This document shows, one piece after another, positions 9,618-18,178 of a stretch of DNA of 37,379 nucleotides. The stretch comes from Prochlorococcus sp. MIT 0701 (GTDB taxonomy: Bacteria; Cyanobacteriota; Cyanobacteriia; PCC-6307; Cyanobiaceae), in NCBI RefSeq assembly GCF_000760295.1, contig NZ_JNBA01000003.1, positions 1 to 37,379 of the forward strand, given 5' to 3'. The notes beneath the pieces were generated by a model. The model did not search any database. It saw nothing but the letters and a program-made list of their open reading frames with translations, and was not told where the DNA came from. The position numbers and the translations under genes are program-made. Position 1 is the stretch's first letter; each line of letters opens with the position of its first letter.

Positions 9618-9836
9618 ATGTCCCAGGCTGCCACTTCCTACAGAATCGGGTCCAAGGTCCGAGTCTCTCGCGTTCGTGATCGCATTCCAGCCAAACTGGT
9701 AGAACTGCTCAAGAAATCTGACATTGGTAGGGTCACCGGCTACAAAATGACTGACGGCATGGGCATTGGCTTGGTCGTAGAACTTAGCGATGGCACTGTC
9801 AGCTGGTTCTTTGACGACGAAGTCACCTCCGCCTGA
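9618..9836 (+). CDS. petP: PetP-like cytochrome b6f regulatory subunit (DUF2862)
   Basis: A 72-residue soluble protein with an SH3-like beta pattern: [20 protein letters not shown], then [12 protein letters not shown], then [20 protein letters not shown]. This matches the Ssr2998/PetP family, a small cytoplasmic-side factor of the cytochrome b6f complex that tunes electron flow in Synechocystis. The symbol rests on family resemblance. ATG 9618 is preferred over the in-frame TTG at 9609. The gene ends 10 bp before the GTG start of chlG, so petP, chlG and the following PBP gene form a tight unit. Confidence 0.75.
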   Translation: MSQAATSYRIGSKVRVSRVRDRIPAKLVELLKKSDIGRVTGYKMTDGMGIGLVVELSDGTVSWFFDDEVTSA

Positions 9837-9846
9837 GGCGCCTGCC

Positions 9847-10800
9847 GTGAGCGACGCTCGCCAACTCCTTGGCATCAAAGGTGCCTCTGGCACCACCAAC
9901 ATCTGGAAGCTGCGTCTGCAGCTCATGAAGCCTGTCACCTGGATCCCACTGCTCTGGGGGGTGATTTGTGGAGCGGCTGCCAGTGGTCAATACCAATGGC
10001 GCCTACCAGATGTGCTTGCAGCCGCGGCCTGCATGGTCATGAGTGGCCCGCTTCTAACCGGTTACACCCAAACCATCAACGACTACTACGACCGCGAGAT
10101 CGACGCGATCAATGAGCCCTATAGGCCGATTCCCTCCGGGGCCATCCCGCTGACACAAGTCAAGCTTCAGATCTGGATGCTGCTTCTCGGTGGTCTTGCA
10201 GTGGCCTATGGCTTAGATCGTTGGGCTGAACACACCACTCCTGTTGTTCTGTTTCTTGCCCTAGGCGGCTCATTTGTGAGCTTCATTTATTCAGCCCCAC
10301 CTCTCAAGCTGAAACAGAACGGTTGGATAGGAAACTACGCGCTTGGTGCCAGCTACATCGCCCTGCCATGGTGGGCTGGTCAGGCGCTTTTCGGACAACT
10401 GACTTGGACCACAGCATTGCTGACACTTGCCTATAGCTTGGCTGGTCTTGGTATTGCCGTCATCAACGATTTCAAGAGTGTCGAGGGAGATCGAGCCCTT
10501 GGTCTTCAATCCCTGCCAGTTGTCTTTGGAATCAAAAAGGCCAGCTGGATCAGTGCAGGAATGATCGACATCTTCCAACTCGCGATGGTTGTTGTTCTGA
10601 TCGCCATTGGCCAGCATTTTGCCTCAGTCATTTTGATCTTATTGATCATTCCCCAGATCACATTCCAAGACATCTGGTTACTGCGTGATCCCCTGGCCTT
10701 TGATGTGAGATATCAGACCAGTGCTCAACCGTTTCTAATCCTTGGCATGCTGGTTACTGCGCTAGCCATAGGCCATAGCCCATTAACACAGGGGATGTGA
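9847..10800 (+). CDS. chlG: Chlorophyll synthase
   Basis: 317 residues, integral membrane UbiA-family prenyltransferase that attaches the phytyl or geranylgeranyl chain to chlorophyllide in the last step of chlorophyll synthesis. The first Asp-rich motif begins at residue 78 (NDYYDREIDAINEP), which binds the prenyl diphosphate through Mg2+; the second is near residue 207 (INDFKSVEGDRALGLQSLPV). About eight or nine hydrophobic helices follow the N-terminal LLGIKGASGTTNIWKLR. I use the GTG at 9847 (protein SDARQLLGIKG) because it fits the family and does not overlap petP. The stop TGA (10798-10800) overlaps the GTG start of the PBP gene, which indicates coupled translation. Confidence 0.96.
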   Translation: MSDARQLLGIKGASGTTNIWKLRLQLMKPVTWIPLLWGVICGAAASGQYQWRLPDVLAAAACMVMSGPLLTGYTQTINDYYDREIDAINEPYRPIPSGAIPLTQVKLQIWMLLLGGLAVAYGLDRWAEHTTPVVLFLALGGSFVSFIYSAPPLKLKQNGWIGNYALGASYIALPWWAGQALFGQLTWTTALLTLAYSLAGLGIAVINDFKSVEGDRALGLQSLPVVFGIKKASWISAGMIDIFQLAMVVVLIAIGQHFASVILILLIIPQITFQDIWLLRDPLAFDVRYQTSAQPFLILGMLVTALAIGHSPLTQGM

Positions 10801-12776
10801 CTCGCAAGCGCCGTCACTGGATTGTTATTGCAGGTAGTGCTGTCGCCATCGGGTGTGTCGCAGCCTTGGCTGAAAGGACTCTCACTCATGCCTTGGATTC
10901 AGTTCTGCCCGATGCCCGGCGGATTGCCAACTTCAACCGGCCAGGCACCATCACGCTGCTCTCCACTGATGGGCAGGTGATCCAAAAGCTTGGTCCCGCA
11001 ACCCGCGAGAAGGTTGAGCAAGACAAGATGCCTCTGCTTGTGGAGCAAGCCTTCGTAGCGGCAGAAGACCGCCGCTTTTATTACCACAATGGCTTGGATA
11101 TCTGGGGTATCAGTCGAGCCCTGGTGACAAACCTCCGCCAAGGTTCCGTGAGGGAAGGTGCCAGCACCATCACTCAGCAACTTGCTCGAACGGTATTCCT
11201 GAGTCAGGAACGAACCCTGCCGCGCAAACTCAAAGAAGCTGCTCTGGCCTACAAGCTGGAGCGACAGCTCAGCAAACAGCAAATCCTTGAGCAGTATCTG
11301 AATTACGTCTACTTGGGCTCAGGTGCTTACGGCGTAGCCGATGCAGCCTGGGTGTACTTCTCTAAATCCCCCAATCAACTCACACTGCCGGAAGCCGCTC
11401 TAATCGCTGGCATGCCCCCTGCTCCCTCAGTGTATTCACCACTGGTCAACCCGAAAATCGCCCTAGAGCGCCGCGCAATTGTGGTTAAACGAATGCAACA
11501 GGCCGGATTTATCTCCGCCAAAGAAGCCGATGCAGCTCGCAACAGCCCCCTCAATCTCAAGCCAGCGATCCCGAAGTACTTCAACAGCAGCGCACCATTT
11601 TTCACCAGCTGGGTAGCCCAGCAACTCCCAAATCTGCTCACCCCAGAGCAACTAGAAGTGGGTGGACTCAAGATTCACACCAGCCTCAATCTGGCTTGGC
11701 AAAAGCAAGCCCAACAGGTAATCCGCAAATACGCCCCCGGGAACACAGAGGGTTCCATGGTGTCTATCGAACCAAGCACCGGTGAGGTGCGGGTGATGGT
11801 AGGAGGCAAAAACTTCAATACCAGCCAATTCAATCGAGCAACACAGGCTCTGCGTTCACCTGGCTCCACCTTCAAGCTTTTTCCCTATGCAGCAGCCATC
11901 AATGCCGGCATCAAGCCAGAGGACAAGGTTGTGGATGCGAAACGCTGCTGGAGAGGGTATTGCCCAAAGAACTTCGGCAACAAGTACCTGGGATCAGTGG
12001 CACTCGCTGATGCCCTGAGATACTCCCTAAACACTGTTGCAGTCCAGCTACTAGACAAGGTTGGCTTTGATGCCGTGATCAGCATGGCCAATAATCTTGG
12101 CATCGGCACCACCCGCCCATTGGGCAAGTACTATCCGCTCGCTATTGGGGCCTACGAGCAAACCGTACTCGACATGACGGCAGCCTATGCCGCAGTAGCC
12201 AACCGTGGCATTTACATGAAGCCCACGCCATTTGAAGAGATCCGAGGCCCAGACGACGAGGTGATCTGGAACCATCAATTCGAAGGCTACAAAGGTCGTC
12301 GAGCCCTCGACAGCGACGTAGCAGACACCATGAACTGGATGCTCCAGCGCGTTGTCAGCGGTGGCACTGGAGTTGCGGCATCTCTCGGTGACCGGCCGGT
12401 GGCGGGCAAAACCGGCACATCCGAAGGTGCCCGTGATCTCTGGTTCATTGGCTCAATACCACAACTAACAACCGCCGTATGGTTTGGCTACGACAACAAC
12501 CGAAAGACATCTGGCGGCAGTGGTGATGCTGCATGGGCCTGGAAGCAGTTCATGACCAAGATCCAAGACAATTTTGAGATACAACCCTTCCCACCAAAAC
12601 CAGTTATGAACCGCACTTTTAGGCCACCAGGCAAAACGAGAAGCAAACCAAAGAACGGCACCGAGGATGCTGCCAAAGACCAAGATCAAACCCAGGGCCC
12701 TCCTCCACCCAGGTACATCGCACCGCCAGGAGGGCCACCAGTCAATGACAACTTCGAGCCAATGCCTATTCCCTGA
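10797..12776 (+). CDS. Class A penicillin-binding protein (transglycosylase/transpeptidase)
   Basis: 659 residues. It polymerises lipid II and cross-links peptidoglycan in the periplasm while held by an N-terminal membrane helix (about residues 8-26). The glycosyltransferase-51 domain carries the catalytic Glu90 in AAEDRRFYYHNG, plus STITQQLAR and KLKEAALAYKLE. The transpeptidase domain has all three active-site motifs: Ser357-x-x-Lys360 (SPGSTFK), Ser410-x-Asn412 (SLN) and Lys538-Thr-Gly. The C-terminal 60 residues are Pro-rich. It resembles PBP1A-type enzymes, but short GT51-TP proteins are hard to subclassify. It begins at a GTG overlapping the chlG stop (GTGA). Confidence 0.95.
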   Translation: MTRKRRHWIVIAGSAVAIGCVAALAERTLTHALDSVLPDARRIANFNRPGTITLLSTDGQVIQKLGPATREKVEQDKMPLLVEQAFVAAEDRRFYYHNGLDIWGISRALVTNLRQGSVREGASTITQQLARTVFLSQERTLPRKLKEAALAYKLERQLSKQQILEQYLNYVYLGSGAYGVADAAWVYFSKSPNQLTLPEAALIAGMPPAPSVYSPLVNPKIALERRAIVVKRMQQAGFISAKEADAARNSPLNLKPAIPKYFNSSAPFFTSWVAQQLPNLLTPEQLEVGGLKIHTSLNLAWQKQAQQVIRKYAPGNTEGSMVSIEPSTGEVRVMVGGKNFNTSQFNRATQALRSPGSTFKLFPYAAAINAGIKPEDKVVDAKRCWRGYCPKNFGNKYLGSVALADALRYSLNTVAVQLLDKVGFDAVISMANNLGIGTTRPLGKYYPLAIGAYEQTVLDMTAAYAAVANRGIYMKPTPFEEIRGPDDEVIWNHQFEGYKGRRALDSDVADTMNWMLQRVVSGGTGVAASLGDRPVAGKTGTSEGARDLWFIGSIPQLTTAVWFGYDNNRKTSGGSGDAAWAWKQFMTKIQDNFEIQPFPPKPVMNRTFRPPGKTRSKPKNGTEDAAKDQDQTQGPPPPRYIAPPGGPPVNDNFEPMPIP

Positions 12777-12782
12777 TCAGGC

Positions 12783-14138
12783 TCAGCTGAGATCCAACAC
12801 AGCTGAATAAAAACCATCACCACCATGCTCAGGATCAGGCCATAGTTGCTGTTCCTGAGACAAGCTCAATTCAGGATGCCGACCAAGGAAGGCCTTGATC
12901 TGATCACAGTTTTCGGCTGGATGGATGGTGCAAGTGGCATAAACCAACCGGCCTCCAGAGCTAAGCAGAGGCAGAAGGCCTTCAAGCAGCTTGGACTGCA
13001 AGATCACCAGCCCCTCAACCTGCAACGGAGTGACTCGCCAACGGGCATCCGCATGACGGGCCAAAGTACCTAAACCAGAGCATGGCGCATCCACAAGAAT
13101 GCGCTGGAAAGATCCTCGCCAGCTTGGCTTCACCGCCAACAGATTCGTGGCATCTGCGACTAGAGCATTGAGGCAGTCACCCCCCAAGCGAGCAGCATTA
13201 TCCGCCAAGCGCTTGAGGCGACCAGCGGAACGATCCACAGCCCACACCTCTCCCGAACCACCCATCAGCTCAACAAGATGAGTGGCCTTACCCCCTGGTG
13301 CTGCGCAGGCATCAAGAATCCGCTCCCCAGGCTGCGGCTCCAACAGCGGTGCGACCAACTGTGCAGAGCGATCCTGCACACACCAATGCCCTTGCTGATA
13401 GCCAGGCCACTGGCTTAGGTCACTAGCACTACCAGTCACCAGCAAACCATCAGGGCAGCTCTCGATCGGAGTGCTCTCCACTCCAATAGCCTCAAGCGCC
13501 AGCCTTACGTTCTCACGGCTTGTACGACGTCGATTGATCCGCAAATCAAGTGTTGGTACCTGGTTGCTGGCACGAGCAAACAGCTCAGCTCCCACCTCGC
13601 CTCGCCAAACAAGTAACTGCTCCACCAACCACAACGGTAGAGATTCCGCTTGAGCCAACCGAGCGGCAGAGTCCTCCGGCTCGAGAAGCACCATACCGGC
13701 ATCGCGTGCACGCAATGCCGCTCGCAAAATGCCATTCACCACCGGAGCTAATTTGGCAAGCTTGCCGGTCTTAGCAAGTTCAACAGTGGTGTTCACTGCC
13801 GCTGCAGGTGGAATCCGCTGCATGCGCAGAATCTGATAGAGCCCCAAATGCAGCAACCAGCGCAGCACTGGTGGCTGTTTGCAGGCAGGCACCTTGCCAA
13901 GACGATCCAACCAAGCATCGAGCCATTGCCGCTGACGGATTGCGCCATAAGCCAATTCCATGACCAGGCCACGGTCGGCAGCGCTCATGGGGTTCTGACG
14001 AAGAGCTCGTTCGAGAGCGACATCTGCATAGGCTCCTGCCGCCACTGCCTGCAAAAGCTCCCATGCCACCCGCCGCGGCAGCAGCCCCTGTACAGGTACA
14101 GATCCATCAGCGGCAGCAACGGAAGAAGACAACGTCAA
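12783..14138 (-). CDS. rsmB: 16S rRNA m5C967 methyltransferase RsmB (Sun/Fmu)
   Basis: 451 residues. The N-terminal part (about 18-155) is a NusB-like helical RNA-binding domain (ALRQNPMSAADRGLVMELAYG); the C-terminal part is a Rossmann methyltransferase with motif I LDACAAPGGKATHL. Both cysteines needed for m5C chemistry are present: Cys353 in DAPCSGLGTL and Cys403 in YATCTIHPAEN. It modifies cytosine 967 (E. coli numbering) of 16S rRNA. The frame begins with TTG at 14138, whose first bases overlap the TGA of the alkyltransferase-like gene by 4 bp, so the two minus-strand genes are probably coupled. It ends 6 bp from the end of the convergent PBP gene. Confidence 0.95.
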   Translation of the reverse strand: MTLSSSVAAADGSVPVQGLLPRRVAWELLQAVAAGAYADVALERALRQNPMSAADRGLVMELAYGAIRQRQWLDAWLDRLGKVPACKQPPVLRWLLHLGLYQILRMQRIPPAAAVNTTVELAKTGKLAKLAPVVNGILRAALRARDAGMVLLEPEDSAARLAQAESLPLWLVEQLLVWRGEVGAELFARASNQVPTLDLRINRRRTSRENVRLALEAIGVESTPIESCPDGLLVTGSASDLSQWPGYQQGHWCVQDRSAQLVAPLLEPQPGERILDACAAPGGKATHLVELMGGSGEVWAVDRSAGRLKRLADNAARLGGDCLNALVADATNLLAVKPSWRGSFQRILVDAPCSGLGTLARHADARWRVTPLQVEGLVILQSKLLEGLLPLLSSGGRLVYATCTIHPAENCDQIKAFLGRHPELSLSQEQQLWPDPEHGGDGFYSAVLDLS

Positions 14139-14536
14139 TGCTTGTCCTGGGCTGAGACGATCCTTCCAGAGCTAATGCCTTCCTGAGCTGTTGCCAACAA
14201 AAGGCCCTCATCACTCAACTGCGGCCGCCAAAGATGCCGTCGTAAGGGCAAATGACCCTCGGCATCCACAAGGATTCCTTCAGCGATCAACATCTGCCGC
14301 TGCATCCAGTCAGATCCTTCGCGGCTCAAACCCATCGAAATCATCCCTTTCGCATTCACCACTCGATGCCAAGGAACCTTGGATGGCAAAGGTAATCGAC
14401 GCATAGCCCAACCCACCTGACGGGCACATCCATAGGCACCGATCAACTCAGCAATCTGACCATAGGTCGCTAACTGACCGAAAGGGATGTGGGACACGGC
14501 ATCCCATACCCTCAAGTCAAAAGACGCTTGGCCCAT
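14135..14536 (-). CDS. Alkyltransferase-like (ATL) DNA repair protein
   Basis: 133 residues of the O6-alkylguanine-DNA alkyltransferase fold. It has the DNA-binding helix-turn-helix (FGQLATYGQIAELIGAYGCA) and the Arg finger (CARQVGWAMRRLP), but the active-site motif reads PWHRV instead of PCHRV, so the acceptor cysteine is replaced by tryptophan. Such ATL proteins cannot remove alkyl groups; they bind O6-alkylguanine and hand the lesion to nucleotide excision repair. The ATG at 14536 gives the family N terminus (MGQASFDLRVWDAV). An upstream extension in the same frame (to 14647) lies inside trmH and is unlike the family. The start codon is interlocked with that of trmH on the other strand. 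Confidence 0.9.
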   Translation of the reverse strand: MGQASFDLRVWDAVSHIPFGQLATYGQIAELIGAYGCARQVGWAMRRLPLPSKVPWHRVVNAKGMISMGLSREGSDWMQRQMLIAEGILVDAEGHLPLRRHLWRPQLSDEGLLLATAQEGISSGRIVSAQDKH

Positions 14537-15224
14537 GCCTCTGCTGCCTCGCCGATTTGATCGTCTCAAGGCTGTTCTGGATTGCCGAATGGCAGATCTG
14601 ACGGTTCTGCTTGAGCACGTGGAAAAGCCCCACAACCTCTCAGCCATTCTGCGCAGCTGCGATGCAGTGGGTGTCCTAGAAGCCCATGCAGTGAACTATT
14701 CAGGACGTCTGCCCACCTTCAACAGTACCGCCCAGGGAAGCCAAAAGTGGATACCGCTCAAGGAACACAGCAACATCGAAGTTGCCGTCAAGGCCATTAA
14801 AGAAAGTGGCTTTCGGCTTTATGGAACCCATCTAGGTGGAAGTGCACGCGACTACCGCGACTGCGACTTCTGCGGACCTACAGCCTTCGTCCTGGGGGCT
14901 GAGAAATGGGGCCTTAGTGAGCTTGCGACACCATTGATGGATGAAGGAATCTTCATCCCAATGTGCGGCATGGTGCAGTCGTTGAATGTTTCGGTAGCAG
15001 CAGCAACCTTGCTATTTGAGGCCCTACGTCAACGACGGCTGGCTGGGATCGCACCTCAAGCCGGCGAAGGCCTAGAACCAGCGCTTTATCAACAACGCCT
15101 ATTTGAGTGGGCCTATCCAGAAGTTGCTGCATGGTGCCAGCAGGAAGGCAGGTCATATCCTGCCCTTAACGATCAAGGCGAAATCCAAGGAAGCCTCCCC
15201 CGCAACGTGAGATTGCGCTGTTAA
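14535..15224 (+). CDS. trmH: tRNA (guanosine-18-2'-O)-methyltransferase, SpoU family
   Basis: 229 residues. A SPOUT methyltransferase with the three family motifs: the Asn-containing motif 1 (VEKPHNLSAILRSCDAVGV), motif 2 (FVLGAEKWGLS) and motif 3 (IPMCGMVQSLNVSVAAA). It methylates the ribose of G18 in the D-loop of tRNAs. ATG 14535 gives MPLLPRRFDRLKAVL, the usual start in cyanobacteria; the frame is open back to ATG 14487 but the extra residues do not fit. It ends 15 bp from the convergent small membrane protein gene. Confidence 0.92.
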   Translation: MPLLPRRFDRLKAVLDCRMADLTVLLEHVEKPHNLSAILRSCDAVGVLEAHAVNYSGRLPTFNSTAQGSQKWIPLKEHSNIEVAVKAIKESGFRLYGTHLGGSARDYRDCDFCGPTAFVLGAEKWGLSELATPLMDEGIFIPMCGMVQSLNVSVAAATLLFEALRQRRLAGIAPQAGEGLEPALYQQRLFEWAYPEVAAWCQQEGRSYPALNDQGEIQGSLPRNVRLRC

Positions 15225-15239
15225 GCAACCAGCCAACAC

Positions 15240-15557
15240 TCAAAATGGCATCAGCACATCTTTGCTTGCCTGAGACCGATTGATCACAAGTTGGTTTTGA
15301 CGGGCCGCAGGAAGACGCAAACCAATCAGCAAGACAATGCTTTCCAGCAAAATATTTTGGCCTATAAACAGCACAACCATGGCCAAGCCGATCGCCAGCA
15401 TCTGCTCAAGCAGACCGATCACATCATCAGGATTTCGGCGACCGGAGACCCAAAGGAAGATCATCAGCGCCAGCAAGATCAACGTGATCCACCAGGGCAT
15501 GGTTTGAAGCAAGGACTTCCCCCAGTGTGGCCCTCCAAAGGATGCAATGGGAGTCAT
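15240..15557 (-). CDS. Small two-helix membrane protein, unknown function
   Basis: 105 residues with two clear hydrophobic helices at about 20-38 (MPWWITLILLALMIFLWVSG) and 53-79 (MLAIGLAMVVLFIGQ, continuing to LLIGLRLP). It lies 6 bp downstream of the ABC permease gene on the same strand and is likely co-transcribed with it. I do not recognise a family. The position next to dppC and trmH suggests a conserved neighbour in this lineage, but no function follows. Confidence 0.65.
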   Translation of the reverse strand: MTPIASFGGPHWGKSLLQTMPWWITLILLALMIFLWVSGRRNPDDVIGLLEQMLAIGLAMVVLFIGQNILLESIVLLIGLRLPAARQNQLVINRSQASKDVLMPF

Positions 15558-15563
15558 CTGACA

Positions 15564-16499
15564 TCAGTCAGTCGACTCATCGAGACCACTCACCCATGCC
15601 TCCAGCCCCTCACCAAGGAATGAGAGACCCAGCACCAATACGAACATGGCCAGGCCTGGATAGAGAGCAGTCCACCAAATCCCAGTTGGCACTGCTGCCA
15701 GAGCCATATTCAGATCACTACCCCATTCAGGCACCGTTTCCGGCAGTCCCAGGCCGAGAAAACCAAGGCCACCAAGCACCAAAACCGCATCAGCAGCATT
15801 CATGGTCAGCAGTACTGGCACGGATGTGATCACATTGCGAAGCAAGTATTTGCGCAAAATCCAAATGGGGCCAGCACCAAGGGAACGGGCAGCCTCCACA
15901 AACAGTTCTGCTTTTACCTGGGCTGTTTGGTTACGAACCACGCGGAAGTACTGGGGCACATAAACAACACAAAGGGCTGCGGCCGCATTGGGAATACCCC
16001 TTCCAAGCAAAAAAGCCAAGACCACAGAAAGCAAGAGCACCGGCAAGGTGTAGAGGGTGTCCATCACCAACACCAACATGCGGTCAAAAGCACCTCCGAG
16101 GTAGCCACTCATCATCCCTAGGGGCACCCCCACCAACACAGCCAAGGTCACCGCAAGAAGAACCACCTGCAAAGCCACGCCACTACCCTCCATGGTGCGA
16201 ACACAGACGTCCCGTCCGAGACGATCAGTTCCGCACCAATGCCCCCATGAAGGAGCCGCATAAATGGGATTATCAAGACCAACATTGGCCTCAGGCAAAA
16301 CACCCACCATCACCAACAAGGGGGTGATTAAGGCCACCAACAGATAGATGGCAACAATCACCATCCCCCAGCGCGCCATGCGAGTCGACAAGGTCGCTCG
16401 TGACAGACGCAGAGACGAAAGGTCAAAGCTCACTGCTGAAGGATGAGACAGAACAGTCTCTGCATTGTTGCTAGGGCGGCTGACAACGTTGCAACTCAA
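15564..16499 (-). CDS. ABC transporter inner-membrane permease, DppC/OppC-like
   Basis: Up to 311 residues. A binding-protein-dependent transport permease of the peptide/nickel (DppC) type, with about six membrane helices and the cytoplasmic EAA loop EAARSLGAGPIWILRKYLLR that contacts the ATPase. GTDRLGRDVCVRTMEGS is a hallmark of the DppC side of the pair. No DppB, ATPase or binding protein is nearby, so the rest of the transporter must be encoded elsewhere. The start is uncertain: the ATG at 16499 overlaps the histidine kinase end by 29 bp, and an internal ATG at 16379 (MARWGMVIVAIYLL) lies just before the first helix. Confidence 0.88.
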   Translation of the reverse strand: MSCNVVSRPSNNAETVLSHPSAVSFDLSSLRLSRATLSTRMARWGMVIVAIYLLVALITPLLVMVGVLPEANVGLDNPIYAAPSWGHWCGTDRLGRDVCVRTMEGSGVALQVVLLAVTLAVLVGVPLGMMSGYLGGAFDRMLVLVMDTLYTLPVLLLSVVLAFLLGRGIPNAAAALCVVYVPQYFRVVRNQTAQVKAELFVEAARSLGAGPIWILRKYLLRNVITSVPVLLTMNAADAVLVLGGLGFLGLGLPETVPEWGSDLNMALAAVPTGIWWTALYPGLAMFVLVLGLSFLGEGLEAWVSGLDESTD

Positions 16500-17982
16500 T
16501 CACAAAGATCGCTCCACCATCATCAGCATTCTCAACCCAAACGCGGCCTCCCATCCGCTTCACCAACGAGCGCACAAGCGCTAGACCAACGCCACTGCCA
16601 GGTTGTTGTGTCGTGTTACTGCCGCGCTGAAACTGCTCAAAAATCAGCTCCTGATCAGCCTCTGGCACCCCGGGGCCATAATCTCGAACTTGCAATCTCA
16701 CATGCTCATGCGTGCTAATGCAGCTCAATTCAACTCGCTTGTCTTCTGGGCTGTACTTGAAAGCATTCTCAATCAAATTGCCAAGACACTGAACGACCCT
16801 GTCGTGATCACCAAGAGCCCAGGTCTGATCAACACCGTGTGAACTCGATTGCATTTTCAAGCGAGCCTCATGATCACCTTGGTTCAGCAAAAGCACCTGC
16901 TCTAAAGTCTCAAATACGGAAAAAGGCTCTGACGTAATCACCAGAGTGCCAGACTCCTCACGCGCAATATCTAGTAGATCAGTGATTAACCTTCCGAGAC
17001 GGCGCGTCTCATCATCAACAATGGTCAATTGATGCCGCTGATCTTCACTGAGATTTCCTGATCGGCGCAAAACCCTGGAGGTATAGCCAATAATCAAAGT
17101 AATTGGTGTGCGCAGCTCATGGCTGAGAGCATTGGCAAACTTCCTCTGATGATTCCAAGAATCAGCCAAATGATCTAAAAGCGCATTAAACGAACCGGCA
17201 AGCGGCTTAAGTTCCAAAGGTTCATATTTCGGATCACAGCGATGATCATCGAGAGATCCAGACGAGACTGATTCGATCACTCCGCCAAAACGCTGCAAAG
17301 GCTCCAAACCTCGTCGAATGCCTGTACGCGTGAGGAATAAGGTCACCATCGAAGCAAGCAAAGCAGCTAGAATAAGAATTATGGTTACAATATTTTGCTG
17401 GCGGATCTGACGACTAACATCCTGCAGCAGGTAAATATTCCAAGTATTTCCATGCAGCTCAATTTCATCTTTAATGATTGAGTAATAAGCTGAATCAATA
17501 TCAATAAGAACAGGCCCATATTTGGAATCACCCTGATACTTTTGCATATCATAAGAAGCTAAAATCTTGCCAAGATTGACACTTCCTCTCACATCAGGCA
17601 TCACAAAGCCAGCCTCAAACCCCTTGGGGTGCATTGAAATCAGAAGATGAAAAGATGAGAAATCACTCAGCAATCTCTTCAGCAAAAGTCGATCAATACT
17701 GTCTTCAGATGCCGATACCGAATCGGCGCGAAGGATCAAATCCTTCGACTGACGAAGAATAGCCTTGGCATAGTTAAGGTCTTCCCGCTGAGCCTGCCGG
17801 CGCTGTTCAGCCGGGAGCTGCAGATTAAACAACAATAACAAGCCATATCCCAACCCCACAGCCATCAAGCTGGTGCGCTCTAGAACGCGGCGAATCGAAT
17901 AAGGCGGATGCCTAAAATTGATCCAGGCCCGTCTTACCCTAAATGATTTAAGAAGAAGGTTAAGGTCCAACCAAAAACTCAT
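16471..17982 (-). CDS. Membrane sensor histidine kinase
   Basis: 503 residues. Topology: helix 1 at about 38-54, an extracytoplasmic sensor region of about 140 residues with no recognised fold, helix 2 at about 198-218, a HAMP-like linker, then HisKA and HATPase domains. The phosphoacceptor is His288 in ALSHELRTPITL. ATP-lid boxes are clear: N box (NLIENAFKYSPED), G1 (VRDYGPGVP), F (LIFEQFQRG), G2 (GSGVGLALV). It should autophosphorylate and pass phosphate to a response regulator, but none is encoded in the window. The start (ATG 17982) lies 65 bp downstream of a perfect TGTGA-N6-TCACA palindrome. It sits between the ABC permease and the pilin genes, same strand as both. Confidence 0.92.
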   Translation of the reverse strand: MSFWLDLNLLLKSFRVRRAWINFRHPPYSIRRVLERTSLMAVGLGYGLLLLFNLQLPAEQRRQAQREDLNYAKAILRQSKDLILRADSVSASEDSIDRLLLKRLLSDFSSFHLLISMHPKGFEAGFVMPDVRGSVNLGKILASYDMQKYQGDSKYGPVLIDIDSAYYSIIKDEIELHGNTWNIYLLQDVSRQIRQQNIVTIILILAALLASMVTLFLTRTGIRRGLEPLQRFGGVIESVSSGSLDDHRCDPKYEPLELKPLAGSFNALLDHLADSWNHQRKFANALSHELRTPITLIIGYTSRVLRRSGNLSEDQRHQLTIVDDETRRLGRLITDLLDIAREESGTLVITSEPFSVFETLEQVLLLNQGDHEARLKMQSSSHGVDQTWALGDHDRVVQCLGNLIENAFKYSPEDKRVELSCISTHEHVRLQVRDYGPGVPEADQELIFEQFQRGSNTTQQPGSGVGLALVRSLVKRMGGRVWVENADDGGAIFVIELQRCQPP

Positions 17983-18046
17983 TACTGGATACTAGATAAT
18001 TTCGCTGTTCTCAACGACTACAGCCATGAGCGGGATCATTCATCCC

Positions 18047-18062
18047 TGTGATTTAGCTCACA
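18047..18062. promoter_or_regulatory. CRP-type operator TGTGA-N6-TCACA
   Basis: The sequence TGTGATTTAGCTCACA is a perfect match to the consensus of CRP-family activators, including cyanobacterial SyCRP1. It ends 65 bp before the histidine kinase start, a usual place for an activator site. Expected chance frequency for ten fixed bases in a window of this size is about 0.04. Confidence 0.6.
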
Positions 18063-18160
18063 ATCCCAATGAGGGGAGGGATCTAAGCTAAAAAGCTTGC
18101 CAAATTGTTTGTCCTAATAAGTTGATCATCCAACCCTAAATTCCGGCCCTGATTGATGCA

Positions 18161-18178
18161 ACCCTTCAAACGAAGGGT
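18161..18178 (-). terminator. Hairpin downstream of the minus-strand pilin operon
   Basis: A perfect 7-bp stem with a 4-nt loop lies about 260 bp after the last gene of the operon. No U-tract follows on either strand, so it is a possible terminator or an RNA-processing end. Confidence 0.3.

Noticed and set aside
12780-12790. CTCAGCTGAG palindrome between the PBP gene and rsmB as a terminator
   Set aside because: A 10-bp palindrome without a loop or T-run cannot form a normal terminator hairpin.
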